From Edaphochlamys debaryana (Eukaryota; Chlorophyta; Chlorophyceae; Chlamydomonadales), in contig JAEHOE010000005.1 of the NCBI GenBank assembly GCA_016858145.1, forward strand, positions 372,001 to 436,000: a DNA stretch of 64,000 nucleotides. Reading direction: 5' to 3'. The position numbers and the translations under genes are program-made. Position 1 is the first letter of the stretch. The number at the start of each line of letters is the position of its first letter. Positions 22,676 through 32,864 of this stretch are shown one piece after another. Under the pieces are notes generated by a model, which was given only the letters and a program-made list of their open reading frames with translations, made no database searches and was not told where the DNA came from.

Positions 22676-23792
22676 GGGCATGTGAAGGCGCATGGCTGGG
22701 CTGGGAAGGACGTGCGGGGACGTGTTTCAGGGGACCGGTAGGACAGGTGAGAGGTGACACTAGCTACACAGATTGGGCACCTCGGAGAGCGAGATAGACT
22801 TGCAGGAGGTGGAGTCAAGGGGCCGACCGTGAGGCATAGGTTGGTGCAAGGCAGACGCCGAAGGGGCACGCACTAGTGGTTGGCTAAGGGAGGCTAGGGT
22901 GTGAGCGGGCGGAAAGCCAGGTAGGCAGTCAGGTAGCGGCAGGTAGCAAGTGCACGGACTCCATCAGTGTTGGGGTAGAAGAACATCAACGAAGCGAAGC
23001 GCTTGGTTGTGGTGTGGCGTAGGGCGTTTTCAGTGTTGGGGTATAGTCACAGCAGTCCAGACAGGCAAGCTATGAACGCTGTGGGCGCGGTTAATGCGGC
23101 CGCGGCTTGCCTCGAGGGGGAAGTGCCTAAGGCAGGCACAGCAGGCGGGGATCTGACTGCACTGAGGCCTGGTAATTCTGCTTCTGCATGATGTAAACGC
23201 CTCGGAGAGTCGGAGAGCTCAGCCCAAAGCCGCTGCGCTGCCGGGCAGGAAGGGGTGTGGGGCGGCGGGATCGGGCGGGAGGCCAGGGGCTCATGACGCG
23301 GCAGGAACCAGGAAGGCAGGGCTGTAGGGCGGGACTCCCACACTCCCACGTAGCCTGTGGCCTGACAGGCCGGTTTCCACCGCAGCACAGAACTCCAGAG
23401 ACGACACAGGACTGGGCACCCTTGCATGCAGGGGTGTGGGGCGGCGGGAGGCCAGGGGCCCATGTCGCGCACGCGTGTCGCCCAGGAGATCTGACTAGCG
23501 ATGTACCTGCAAACTTCAGCGACTACACGGAACAGTCTGTAGCTTGTAAGCAAGTATATCAGGGCGATGCGAAAGTTTTCCGCTGCTCGCGCCAATTCAC
23601 CCGTTTTACCCGGCGCGCGGCGCACCTGCCCACTGTAGCCGCGTCAACAACCATTGCATCAAGCTTTGATATCATCAACACAACGCTCGGCCAGGAAAGG
23701 AGGCCGGGCACCGCAAAGGGATGATGCGCCCAGCGCCATGCCGAGCAGCCGAGCCCCGCGGCTGAGTTGCAGCAGCGTCTGACAAGGTTACC
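22676..23792. other. Intergenic with a local repeat
   Basis: This lies between the TFIIE alpha stop and the esterase start. A motif of about 30 bp beginning GTGTGGGGCGGCGGGA and ending in GGCCAGGGGC(T/C)CATG occurs near 23245-23295 and again near 23433-23463. No coding exon was recognised. The esterase promoter should be in the last few hundred bases. Confidence 0.5.
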
Positions 23793-26700
23793 ATGAAACA
23801 CGATGAGGCGCTGCGGGCCCCGGCTGCAGACCGCCATCTGCCTCGGGGCCTGAGCCCCCCTCCCAAGCCAGCCCACCCCCGCTTGAGCCGCAACCGGACC
23901 TCCCACCTCCTCGCCGCACCTCTCCTCCTCCACCTCTGCCTCCTCCACCTCCTCCTCATCCCAATCTACTACGGTGCCAAGCTACCTGCCACCGCGGATT
24001 CCGGCGCGGCTCCTAGCGCTGGTCCCCAGCGGGAATCCCACGGCGGGCGGTGGCTGCTTCAAGCAGGCGCCTCCGCAACTGCCGGCGCTCCGCAGCCCGG
24101 CTCCTTCCCGCCCCACCCGCGGCTCATGCAGGCCCGACTGGACTGCCACGCCCAGGGGGACTGGGTCCAGCCGGGCCCAGGGCAGGCCCACGGCAGTAGC
24201 AGCGACAGCAGTACCAGCGGCAGTAGCAGTAGCAGGCGTATGCTGCAGTGGCTTTGGCCAGGGCCCAGCACCGTCCGGGAAGGCGGGATGCAGGCACAAG
24301 CCGCAGCCGACGGCAGCAGCAGCGGGGATGGCAGTGGGAGTGGGAGTGGGAGTGGCAGCGGAGGGGTCGGCGGCGGTGTGGGGGCAGCAGCAGGGGGCGC
24401 AGCGGGGTTGACGCGCGTGGAGTGGGTCCAGTCGAGCCGCGCGCCTGACCCAGATGGCGAGGCGGCGGCGGCGGCTGGGGCGGAGGGCCAGGGGCAATGG
24501 ACGGAGGAGGAGCAGGCGGACGGGCGGCAGGAGGGGCAGGAGGAGGGGGACCTCTTCGAAGCGGAGGACTTGGAGGCAGACCTAGTGCTAGACGTAGAAG
24601 AGGAGGAGGAGGAGGAAGACCGGGGGGGCGGGTGGCTGAGGCGGCTGCTCCGAAGGTTGTCAGAGGCCGGCGGCGGCGAGGAGGCCAGCGGGGGCGCGGA
24701 GGCCGGCGGCCAGCGCTGGCGGGTCCGCGAGGAGGCGGTGCGGGCGGCCGAGGCGGCGGGGGGTGACTGCCAGCTGTCCCGCCTGCCCACCGCAGCGGTG
24801 CGGCAATGCCTGCGGGGTAGGCGGGGGAGGGAGGGAGGGAGCCGAGCGCACTGCGGGCTCGGGTCTTGGGCCGCGCCTTGCCCTTGGGTTGGCTCCAGGA
24901 TTGTTTCGCTGGAAACCGGCGTGACTCTGCTCAGCCACCGCACCCCTCTCGTGAGCCTTGCCCGTTGCAAACTGACGGTCCTCCTCCTCTTCCCCATCAT
25001 GAATCCCCCTTCTCCCCCTCCTGCCGCCATACCATCTGGGCTCTCCAAACTCTTAATCTTCAAATATCTCCCCCTTCTCCCCTCCTTCCCCCAGACCGCT
25101 GGATATACGTGGTGGGGGACTCCTCCGCGCGGCTGTTCTATGCGGGGCTGGTGGAGGCAGTCAACGGCTCGCTGGGGGGTGAGGGGGGGGCGGGAGGTGG
25201 GGGGGGGACTGAGGGCTGCCACGGGGCCGACCGGTCGTGCAGGAGTAGGTCGTACAGGTGTGTTGTGTGCTGAGCCAGTACGTGTTTGGGGGCGGGGCTG
25301 AGGGGGCGAAAAGGTGTTGAGAGGTAGACAGGGCCGGCCTGCACGAGCGGCAAGGGATGAGGGGATCGTTGGGTCGTGGTCAGGGGGGGCAGACGCGCTA
25401 GAAAGAAGGCGCAGGTGGGTGAGGGTGGAGGCGGCTTGCGGTTCCAGAGGCTTGGAAGGGCATCCCCCTTTGGCATCCTCCAGTACGCCCCCGCCCCCGC
25501 CCCGCACGTGCCTCCCCCCGCAGACCCCCGCTTCCCCTCCTACAAGCTGGACTCGGGGAAGGGCCGGTGCAGCTCCCACCGCTTCCCCCGCGTGGGGAGC
25601 GGGGCCTCAGCTGCCGGAAGCGTAGCAGAGTCGAGTGGGAGCGTGGAGGGGGAGAGGAGTGCGGAGGGGGGCGGGTCGGAGGAGGAGGGCGACGGCACGG
25701 AGGCCAACGCAGACGACCCGCACCTGCGCGGGGGCAAGGACGAGGACGTACAGTGCGTACGGGAGTTTGTGCGGTACGGCGTACGGCTGACGTACAACTT
25801 CCAGGCGTTCGGGGACGCCAAGAACCGGATCTACACCCAGGTGCGGCTGTCCAACCGCCTGTAGCGCCCCGACACTCGGAGCTTCGCATGTAGGGGACAC
25901 AGCACCGAATGGGGCATGCAGAAACGGTTGGTTGGTTGCCAACCGACTGGTCATGGAATGCGGCAGCGCAGGCGCCCGACCTCCTGTTGCGCCGCAGTGC
26001 TCATGCGCCCCTGTCCACTCCGCATCCCTCACCCCCCCCTTCCCTTGCCCCTGCACCCTTGCACGTCTGCTTTAAGCCCCTGCATAAATCCCCCAACCTC
26101 AACCCCGCCCCCAACCCCACCCCAGCTGGTGTCCGCCAGCCAGCAACCCGACCTCGTCATCGCCAACACGGGGTCGTGGGACGTGTACCGCGGGGTGAGA
26201 GGCGGTTGACGGTTGACGGTTGGCGGTTGGGGTCGCGTGCTCTCCCTTTGCCACAATCTCGCTACCAAACGCTGCCAGCCCCCATACCCCACGTCCACGC
26301 CCAACCCGGTAAGACACGTAGGATCACATGCGATCCGCACACGACACACATACCCTCATCCGAACCCACGCCCCAGGCCCCGCGGGATCTGGCCATAGAC
26401 CGGGCCGAGGCCCTGCTGTTCGCCCTCACCCGCCCCCTGCTGCCGGGCCGCGGGGGAGGGGCCGCGGGGAGGGCGCCGTCGGTGCTGTGGCTGGGCCTGC
26501 CCACGTGCGAGGGCTACGTGGAGGTGTCCAGCAAGTGAGTGGGGTCCAGGGCGGGCGCGGGCGAGGGCGGCAGGTGCGTCAGCAGCGGCATGCTGCCGTA
26601 CGATGCCGTACCCGGATCGTACGACTAGGGGGACATGAGGTGCAGATGCGAGGAGCAGGAGCATGTGGGAGGAGGGAACTAGGTTGGAGGGCCCTGGGTG

Positions 26701-27330
26701 CCCTGACAACCTTGCTCCGCCCGCCCGTCGCTCCCGACCCCCCAACCCCGCAGCTACAACGCAGCCCTACGCACCCGCCTGCGCTCCCTGGCCCCCCGCC
26801 TCTCTTCGCCCCTGCTGTGGCTGGACCGCGCCCCCTCCACCCTGGGGGCCGACAAGGTCCAATGCGCCGGGTGGGTCGGGGCGTCGGGGCACCCGACGCG
26901 GGGCTCGGCCCCCCATGCGCGTCTGCTGTCTCTGTGAGCTTGCTGCGCGCCACTGTGTGCCTCCCTTCAGCCAGCCTTGGCTGTGAAGCGGGTTCCTGCG
27001 CCACGAACCCCCCTTAGCTTCTACCCTTGTGGGCGGAATGGGCACGCCCCACGTGACTGCATGCTAGAGGCCCTTCGCCTACCCCCCTTGCCTCTTAGTC
27101 ATCCCCCTCTGTCCTCTCCCCACCTTCCCCATCCGTGACCCCCCAGCTTCCACGCCTACGGCGGCCTCACGCGGCTGCACGTGGACTCGGCCCTCAGCGC
27201 GCTCTGCCTGCCGGGGGCGTGGCGGGGGCCGGAGGAGGAGCCGGCGGCGGTAGGGGCGGCGGAGCGGGCAGGGGCGGGGGCGGCCAAGCGGCGGCGCAGG
27301 CGGCAGCGGGACCGGGACGATGCGTCGTGA
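23793..27330 (+). CDS. Membrane-anchored SGNH/PC-esterase-like protein
   Basis: Seven in-phase exons (23793-24816, 25095-25178, 25524-25840, 26126-26194, 26377-26534, 26754-26870, 27147-27330, TGA) give 650 residues. A hydrophobic Leu-rich segment near residues 38-60, with basic residues before it, predicts a type II signal anchor. A long low-complexity Ser/Gly and acidic region follows. The catalytic part starts at exon 2 with RWIYVVGDSSARLFYAGL; the GDS motif supplies the Ser nucleophile in the PC-esterase/TBL group of SGNH hydrolases, which add or remove acetyl groups on surface sugars. Later blocks are PDLVIANTGSWDVYRG (NxGxWD), PSVLWLGLPTCEGYVE and FHAYGGLTRLHVDSALSALC, the last with candidate Asp and His. 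The C-terminus is Arg-rich. The substrate is not predictable. Family assignment is by motif and hydropathy only. Confidence 0.7.
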
Positions 27331-28195
27331 GGCATTTCAACGTGACGGCCGTGCTAGCGCTGCGCGGAAGCAGCTAGCAAAACGCGACAACGTTTGAGAC
27401 TTGACGGGCCGCGCGGAAGGAAGTTTTGGGGCCGTGCAAAGTTTGAGGGGCTGTCAAGTCGCGCAAGCTTGCCGCGCCGCCCCGCTGGGCCGCCATTCCG
27501 CCCGCAAACAAAGCATTCCGCCACGCATTCACGCCTCTCCACACGCTAGCACTCCCGCAAGTCGCGATCAAGCACCCCGACAGAAAAGATACTTGCGCGG
27601 CGGTCCAAGGGTCGCGCGCGCCGTCCATCAGCCAAGGCGCCATCAGCCCGGGCGGCGCATCGCGACGACGTTGGCTCAACGGGCTCCTCTCAGTCGGCGC
27701 CTTAACTTGCGCACGCGGCCGCACGGCGTATCAACGTTGAGGGCCCGCGCGCGCCTTTCCCGTAGGCTGCAGCCGAGCTCGCCCGACCCCAAACCGCTGC
27801 CGCTCCCTTTCGCGTCGCTCGCTGCGCCCCTGCAAGCGCGGCGCCCGGCAGCACGCTACGACCCACGCGAACGCTAGCAGCAGCAGCAGCAGCTAGTGCT
27901 AGGCTCTAGCGCATTGGCCTCAAGTCGACATTGCTTTCTGGCGATAAGTCAAAGGTATCCGCCGCCGCACGTCGCGCGCCTTCGAGCCGCACGCCGCGCC
28001 GCTACCTCACCCAGCCCGCCCGACAGCCATACATACACAAGCCGCAGCGGCAGTGCAGCACTCACAGCGTTACAGCAGCAGCATACAGCTCGGACGGCAG
28101 GACGCGACGTCACCTCAGAACGCCCAGGTCGGACCTGACCTCACCTCGCGTGCGCTCGACCCAAGCGGCGACGGACGCCGTAATCGCTGGACACC
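27331..28195. other. Intergenic, esterase 3' flank and next promoter
   Basis: This is less GC-extreme than the introns. It includes a short CAG microsatellite near 27881-27893 just before the presumed promoter or 5' UTR of the gene starting at 28196. No gene was recognised. Confidence 0.5.
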
Positions 28196-31100
28196 ATGAC
28201 TACGCCGCCACGCAGCCGCCGGGCCGGCGGCGCCCTGCGCGCCCTGGGGTGTCTCTGCGGCAGCCCGCCGCCGCTGGAGCTACAGCCGCCGAGCTCCCCC
28301 TCCGTCGCCAGCGACGCTGGCGGCGGCGGCGGTGGCAAGGCCGCGGCGACGGCGGGCCGGCGGCAGCCCTTCCGCCGCCGCCGCCGGTGCTCCAGCAGCC
28401 TGACGGAGACGACAGAGTCCTCCGCGAGCGCTGCCGCCGCCGCCAAGGCGGCGGGCGTCGCCTCCGCCACCGCCGCTGACGGCGCTGCCACCAAGCCGCT
28501 GCCGTCGCCGTTCCAGACGGCGCCGCCGGGGCTTTTGCTGGGAACGGACTGGGACTCTCTGTCCTCGTCTGTGCCGCCGTCGGAGGCGGTGTTCGACCTG
28601 GCCGTCAAGGGCTCGGGCGGCTCCGACCCGGCGGCGCCGCCGACGGCTGCCGACGGCGCCGCCAGCCCGGCGACCGCAGGTGTGTAGATGTAGATACACG
28701 CACGCTGCGGGCACTGTAACTGGGGTAAAAGGGGCTCGCCATTGCTGGTCGTGTTGTAATACCGTAACCGCCTGCGTGACGCCGCTCCGTACCGCTCCGC
28801 GCCACCCTGCGGTCCCCCCCGCAGCCTCCGCCCCCGCCGGCCCCGCCTCCCCCTCCCCCCTGGACCGCTCCGGATCCATCCTGCGGCCCATGGCGGCCCC
28901 CGCCCGCAGCGCCAGCGGCCGGCACAGCTCCACGTCGCGGTGGGTTGTGGCTGGATCCAGCATGTTTCGATCCAGATCCATAGATCCGTAGATGCGGATC
29001 CGAGCTCGCATCTTGAGCTCGAGCTGCTGGACACGCGTTCCCACCTGCAGGCAACACGCCATGACACTCGCCCTCCTCCCTACGGCCCCCATCCCCCGCA
29101 GGCTGCTTTCGCCCTCCCGCAGCTCGCCCGCCCGTCTCTCTCGCCGCCCCACGCCGGCGCCCTCGCCCTCCGCCCCCGTCCCCGCCGCCGCCTCTGTCGC
29201 GGCCTCCGTCACCTCGCCCTCCGCCGCCGCCGCCTCGGCCGCCGCCGCCACGCGCACTCTGTCGGTCCGCGGCCCTGCCGCCGCCGGCGCTGGCGGCGGC
29301 GTCAGCCTCCGCCGCGCCCCCAGCCTGGCGCCGTCGGAGCAGTCCTCGTCCCTGGGCGGCGGCAGCCTGCTGTCCGTGGCCTTTGACCGGACCAGGTGGG
29401 CCCCGTCTGGGCCTCCTACGGGCCTGCTGCGGGCCTTCTGTGGGCCTGAGCTTGCGCCTATTGTAGTGTGCATTTAGGGGGCTTCTGCAACACGCTCTGA
29501 CTCACGCTTTGGGCACGTGCCGTGCCCTGCCCTGCGGCCCTGGAGCGCTAGCCTCTGCCCCTGCCCTGCGCCCCCCCCGCCCGGCCCACCCGCTATCCCC
29601 GGCGGCGCTGCCCCACACCGCAGGACCGCTGCGCCCAGCGATGCGGCGCTCTCCGACACCGCCAGCGGCCGCACCTCCACCTCCGCCACCACCGCCAGCG
29701 GCAGCCTCTCCCCCGGCTCGGCCCTGGCCTCAGCCCAGTCCCTGGCCTCCGCCGCCGCTCCCGCCACCGCCGCGGCTCCCATCGGCCCGGCTCCAACCGC
29801 GGGGGCCCCGGGCAAGGCGGCGGCCGCACCCGCTGCTGCTGCTGCTACGGTGGGGGTTGGCGGCGCGGGCGCTGAGGGGGGCAGCCCCGCGGAGGCGGAG
29901 GCGCTGGCGGCGGCCCGGGGCTTCGCGGCGGCCTTCCTGCGTGCCCTGGCAGCGGGGGACGTCAAGTGAGGGCGTCGGGGGGAACCGGGACCTTTCGGGC
30001 GACTAAGCCGGGCTGCGCGGGATTCGGCACCCCTGTCCTTCACCCACGACAACCACACGAGAACCGTTAGCGAGGTCGCCTTGCGGTGTCCCTGCTGTCG
30101 CCTTGCCTGTCCCCCAACTCACGGCCCCTTTCCTCCTTCCCTGCGCACGTCCGCCCCGCTCCACATCTCACCCCACCCCACCCCCTCCACCCCTACCACC
30201 CCTCACTCCGCCGCCAGGTGGGGCTCCAGCCCGGCCGTGGGCGGTCTGTTCGCGGAGGACGCCCGCATGCTGACGCACGACGCCCAGCTCTTCAGCGGCC
30301 GCACCGCCATCATCCGCCGCCTCAACGCGGGTGGGGCGGGCAGGCGGGAGGGACCACAGTGACCCGGATACCGGACCCTGTACCCTGTCCCTGATCTCCT
30401 GTCCCACACACATGGAGCACTCGCAGTCTCGGGGGGAGGGTGGCGTGAACGCGCGTGCGCTGCGCCGTCGGGGCACAGAAGGATACAGCAGCGGGTGCAA
30501 CACCGTCGTAGCGCCTGCCTGATTGCACCCAGTCAGTCATCATCGTTCAACAATCTCTGCTCGTGTCTCCCTCGCCGCATTGCCCCGCTCGTCTTCCCCT
30601 CTTGAGGCCCTTGCTTTCTACTCTCTTGCCCCCCCCCCCTCACTTCTCTCTCCCTCCCTTCCCCCCTCCCCCCCAAGGCATGGAGCAGCTCCACAAGATG
30701 CTGGGCTCCCTGCCCCCCGGAGGGCCCGCGGATGGGGAGGGCGGGGCCGGGGCCGAGGGCGGCGGCGGCGCTGCGCCCCCGGCTGCCGACGACGCACGCC
30801 AGGCGGCGCTGCGGCAGGTGGGCGGGCTGCCATCCCCGGGGCTGGCGTGGAGTCCCTTGGGGTTACCACACACCGGTTCCCACACGGGTTGCACGGCTAC
30901 CTGGAAGGGTTAACCTCAACCTGTTCCTGCTTCTTAACCGGCGCCAGCACGATCTCTCAACTTCCAACTGCCAACTGCTGACCACCACAGGTGCGCCACT
31001 CGCTGGACGTCCGCCTGGCGCCCCGCGCCGGGGCGGCGGGCGGCGCCGCGCCCCCCGCCCGCGGCTTCCTGGCGCGCCTGTTCACCTTCCGCCGCCGCGG

Positions 31101-31299
31101 TCCTGCCCCCGCCCGCGCCGCCTCGGGCGGCGCCGCTTCGTCTTCCGCCGCCTCGGCTGGAAGCCTAACCGTCGCGAGCGGCGTGGTGCGAGTGCAGGCC
31201 ACGTACCTTTTCGAGTTCGGGCTGCGGCGGTTCCGACTGGAGGACCAGTTTGCAGTGGCGCAGGGCCGCATTGTGCGGCTCAAGCGGGCCCGCGGTTGA
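28196..31299 (+). CDS. Long disordered protein with C-terminal NTF2/SnoaL-like domain
   Basis: Seven in-phase exons (28196-28679, 28825-28939, 29102-29395, 29624-29965, 30218-30330, 30678-30817, 30991-31299, TGA) give 598 residues. The first 380 or so residues are Ser/Ala/Pro/Gly-rich with basic patches (FRRRRRCSSS, LLSPSRSSPARLSRR) and look disordered. The C-terminal part begins ALAAARGFAAAFLRALAAGD, then GGLFAEDARMLTHDAQLFSG, TAIIRRLNAGMEQLHKML and, at the end, QATYLFEFGLRRFRLEDQF. This order (helix, 'F-A-x-D' turn, 'G-x-x-A-I' helix, amphipathic strands) is that of the SnoaL/NTF2 fold. Two low-complexity insertions, after KMLGSL and around RLFTFRRRG, enlarge the domain. Such domains bind small ligands or mediate dimers; the role here is unknown. 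The ATG at 28196 is the first in frame. Confidence 0.7.
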
Positions 31300-32864
31300 G
31301 GGCCTGGTCGGGGCCCGGCGTGGGCCTGCTGAGGGCAAGTGGGCCTGCAGTGGCGATAAGGCGGGTGAGAGAGGGTTACGGGTGCCGGGCCTGGTGGTTG
31401 GCGGGGGAGAGTACGTAACGGGGCAGGCAGGAAAGGGCAGACCCGTACGCCGAGGACCCGGGGGCGATGGCTCGGGATGATGGCTTGGAACGATGGCTTG
31501 GGAGGTATGCAGTTGCAGCTGTTCGTGGGGTGCTGTTAGTTTCGCGGGGCTACCGTGTTCTTGAGGGTGTACGACGCTTGCGACGATGGGCTACTCACGA
31601 TCTCAGGTTCCCAGACGAGAGTTGGCCGGGTTGTGTGGGAGGCTAGGGGCGGCGGCCGTGTGCGGTACGGAGGCACGGGATAAGCGCCCCACCCACTGCC
31701 GCGGCGGCTTGCACCCCTCCTCCCTCCCTGTTGGGTACTGACCGTGATGACCCTGGGCTGACGTAATACGCAAACAGCACGACTGGGGGCCGGAAACCGT
31801 TGAGCATGCATGGGAGTTGTCCGGGAGCTCGGGCTTTAAGCGCTTGACGTTGTTAGGTTGTAGCAGTCTTGAGGCTGATTGGTTGCGGGCATGGTACGGT
31901 CTTGTGTGCGGTCTTCGTGTGCCCGTGTACGAGCGGGTGGTCCGCGGTGTTCTCATTTGTCTGTACGACTGCCCAACTGTATGATACGCATGAGGGGTGC
32001 TCCTTGATAAGGGAGGCTTGCGCATCGGGGAAAGGCGGACTGCCCGTGACAAGCCCCCACGCAACACGTGGCGCCTTCGAACGAATGAGATATGTGGCTA
32101 GAGGAAGGCAGAGGCGCTTGCTTGCGAGTGTGGGAGCAGGAGCCTGGTTGTCAAGGCCCCGTCAGGAAGGAGTTCGGTGCGTGTGGTGTTACCGGTGTAC
32201 CGGTGCCAAGGGCAATGCCTGTTGCAAGCCTTGTCTCTGGGCTTTCTTCTTTCGTCTTCTTTCAGATCTTCACTCTGGCACTAGCAGCCTCTCAAGGCAC
32301 GGAGAACTGAAGGCACGGAGGGAGAGTGGAGGCTGGGGACGCTGGCGGATGGTAGCGGAAGGATGAGGTCAGACGTGGGGTGAGACGGGACATGAGACAG
32401 GCAGGGTGTGGAGCAGGAGACATTACAGACGGTGACGAGCAGGGTGAATGTACGCAGACACCCGAGCCTCGTGGCAGGCCACCACTGGTAGACGCCGGAA
32501 GGCTAAGCCTTTTGTGTGCGCCATAATCCAGGGGAGGGGACTCATGGAGTTAGGGAATGCTGTAGAGCGCTGTAAAGCGCTGGAACCATGCTCGTCCACG
32601 ACCTCCCCGCCCGCCACATTGCCTTGATCGCCGCCAGCGGGCGCCAGCTCGGCCCCCACGTCTCCACTTGCACACATCTCCTGCTGTCTCCTTGGCCCCC
32701 AAAGGATCCCCGGTGCTTCCTATGCCTGCGCTTGCTCGCGCCTTCACTGCACCCGCCCTCACCGCTGCAGGGAGCCCGCCTGCACCTGTGGCGGATCGGG
32801 GCGTACGGGGAGGGTGCGAATGCATGTGGATGGGCTTGGGGGCAGACAAGGGCATCAGCAACTT
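31300..32864. other. Convergent intergenic region, no gene recognised
   Basis: This lies between the 3' ends of the NTF2-domain gene and the kinase-like gene. Base composition is more balanced than in the introns. The open frames here show no domain signature. Confidence 0.5.

Noticed and set aside
24059..25579. 506-codon minus-strand frame
   Set aside because: Overlaps the esterase-like exons, Ser/Pro-rich without domains; the plus strand shows the GDS motif and in-phase splicing.
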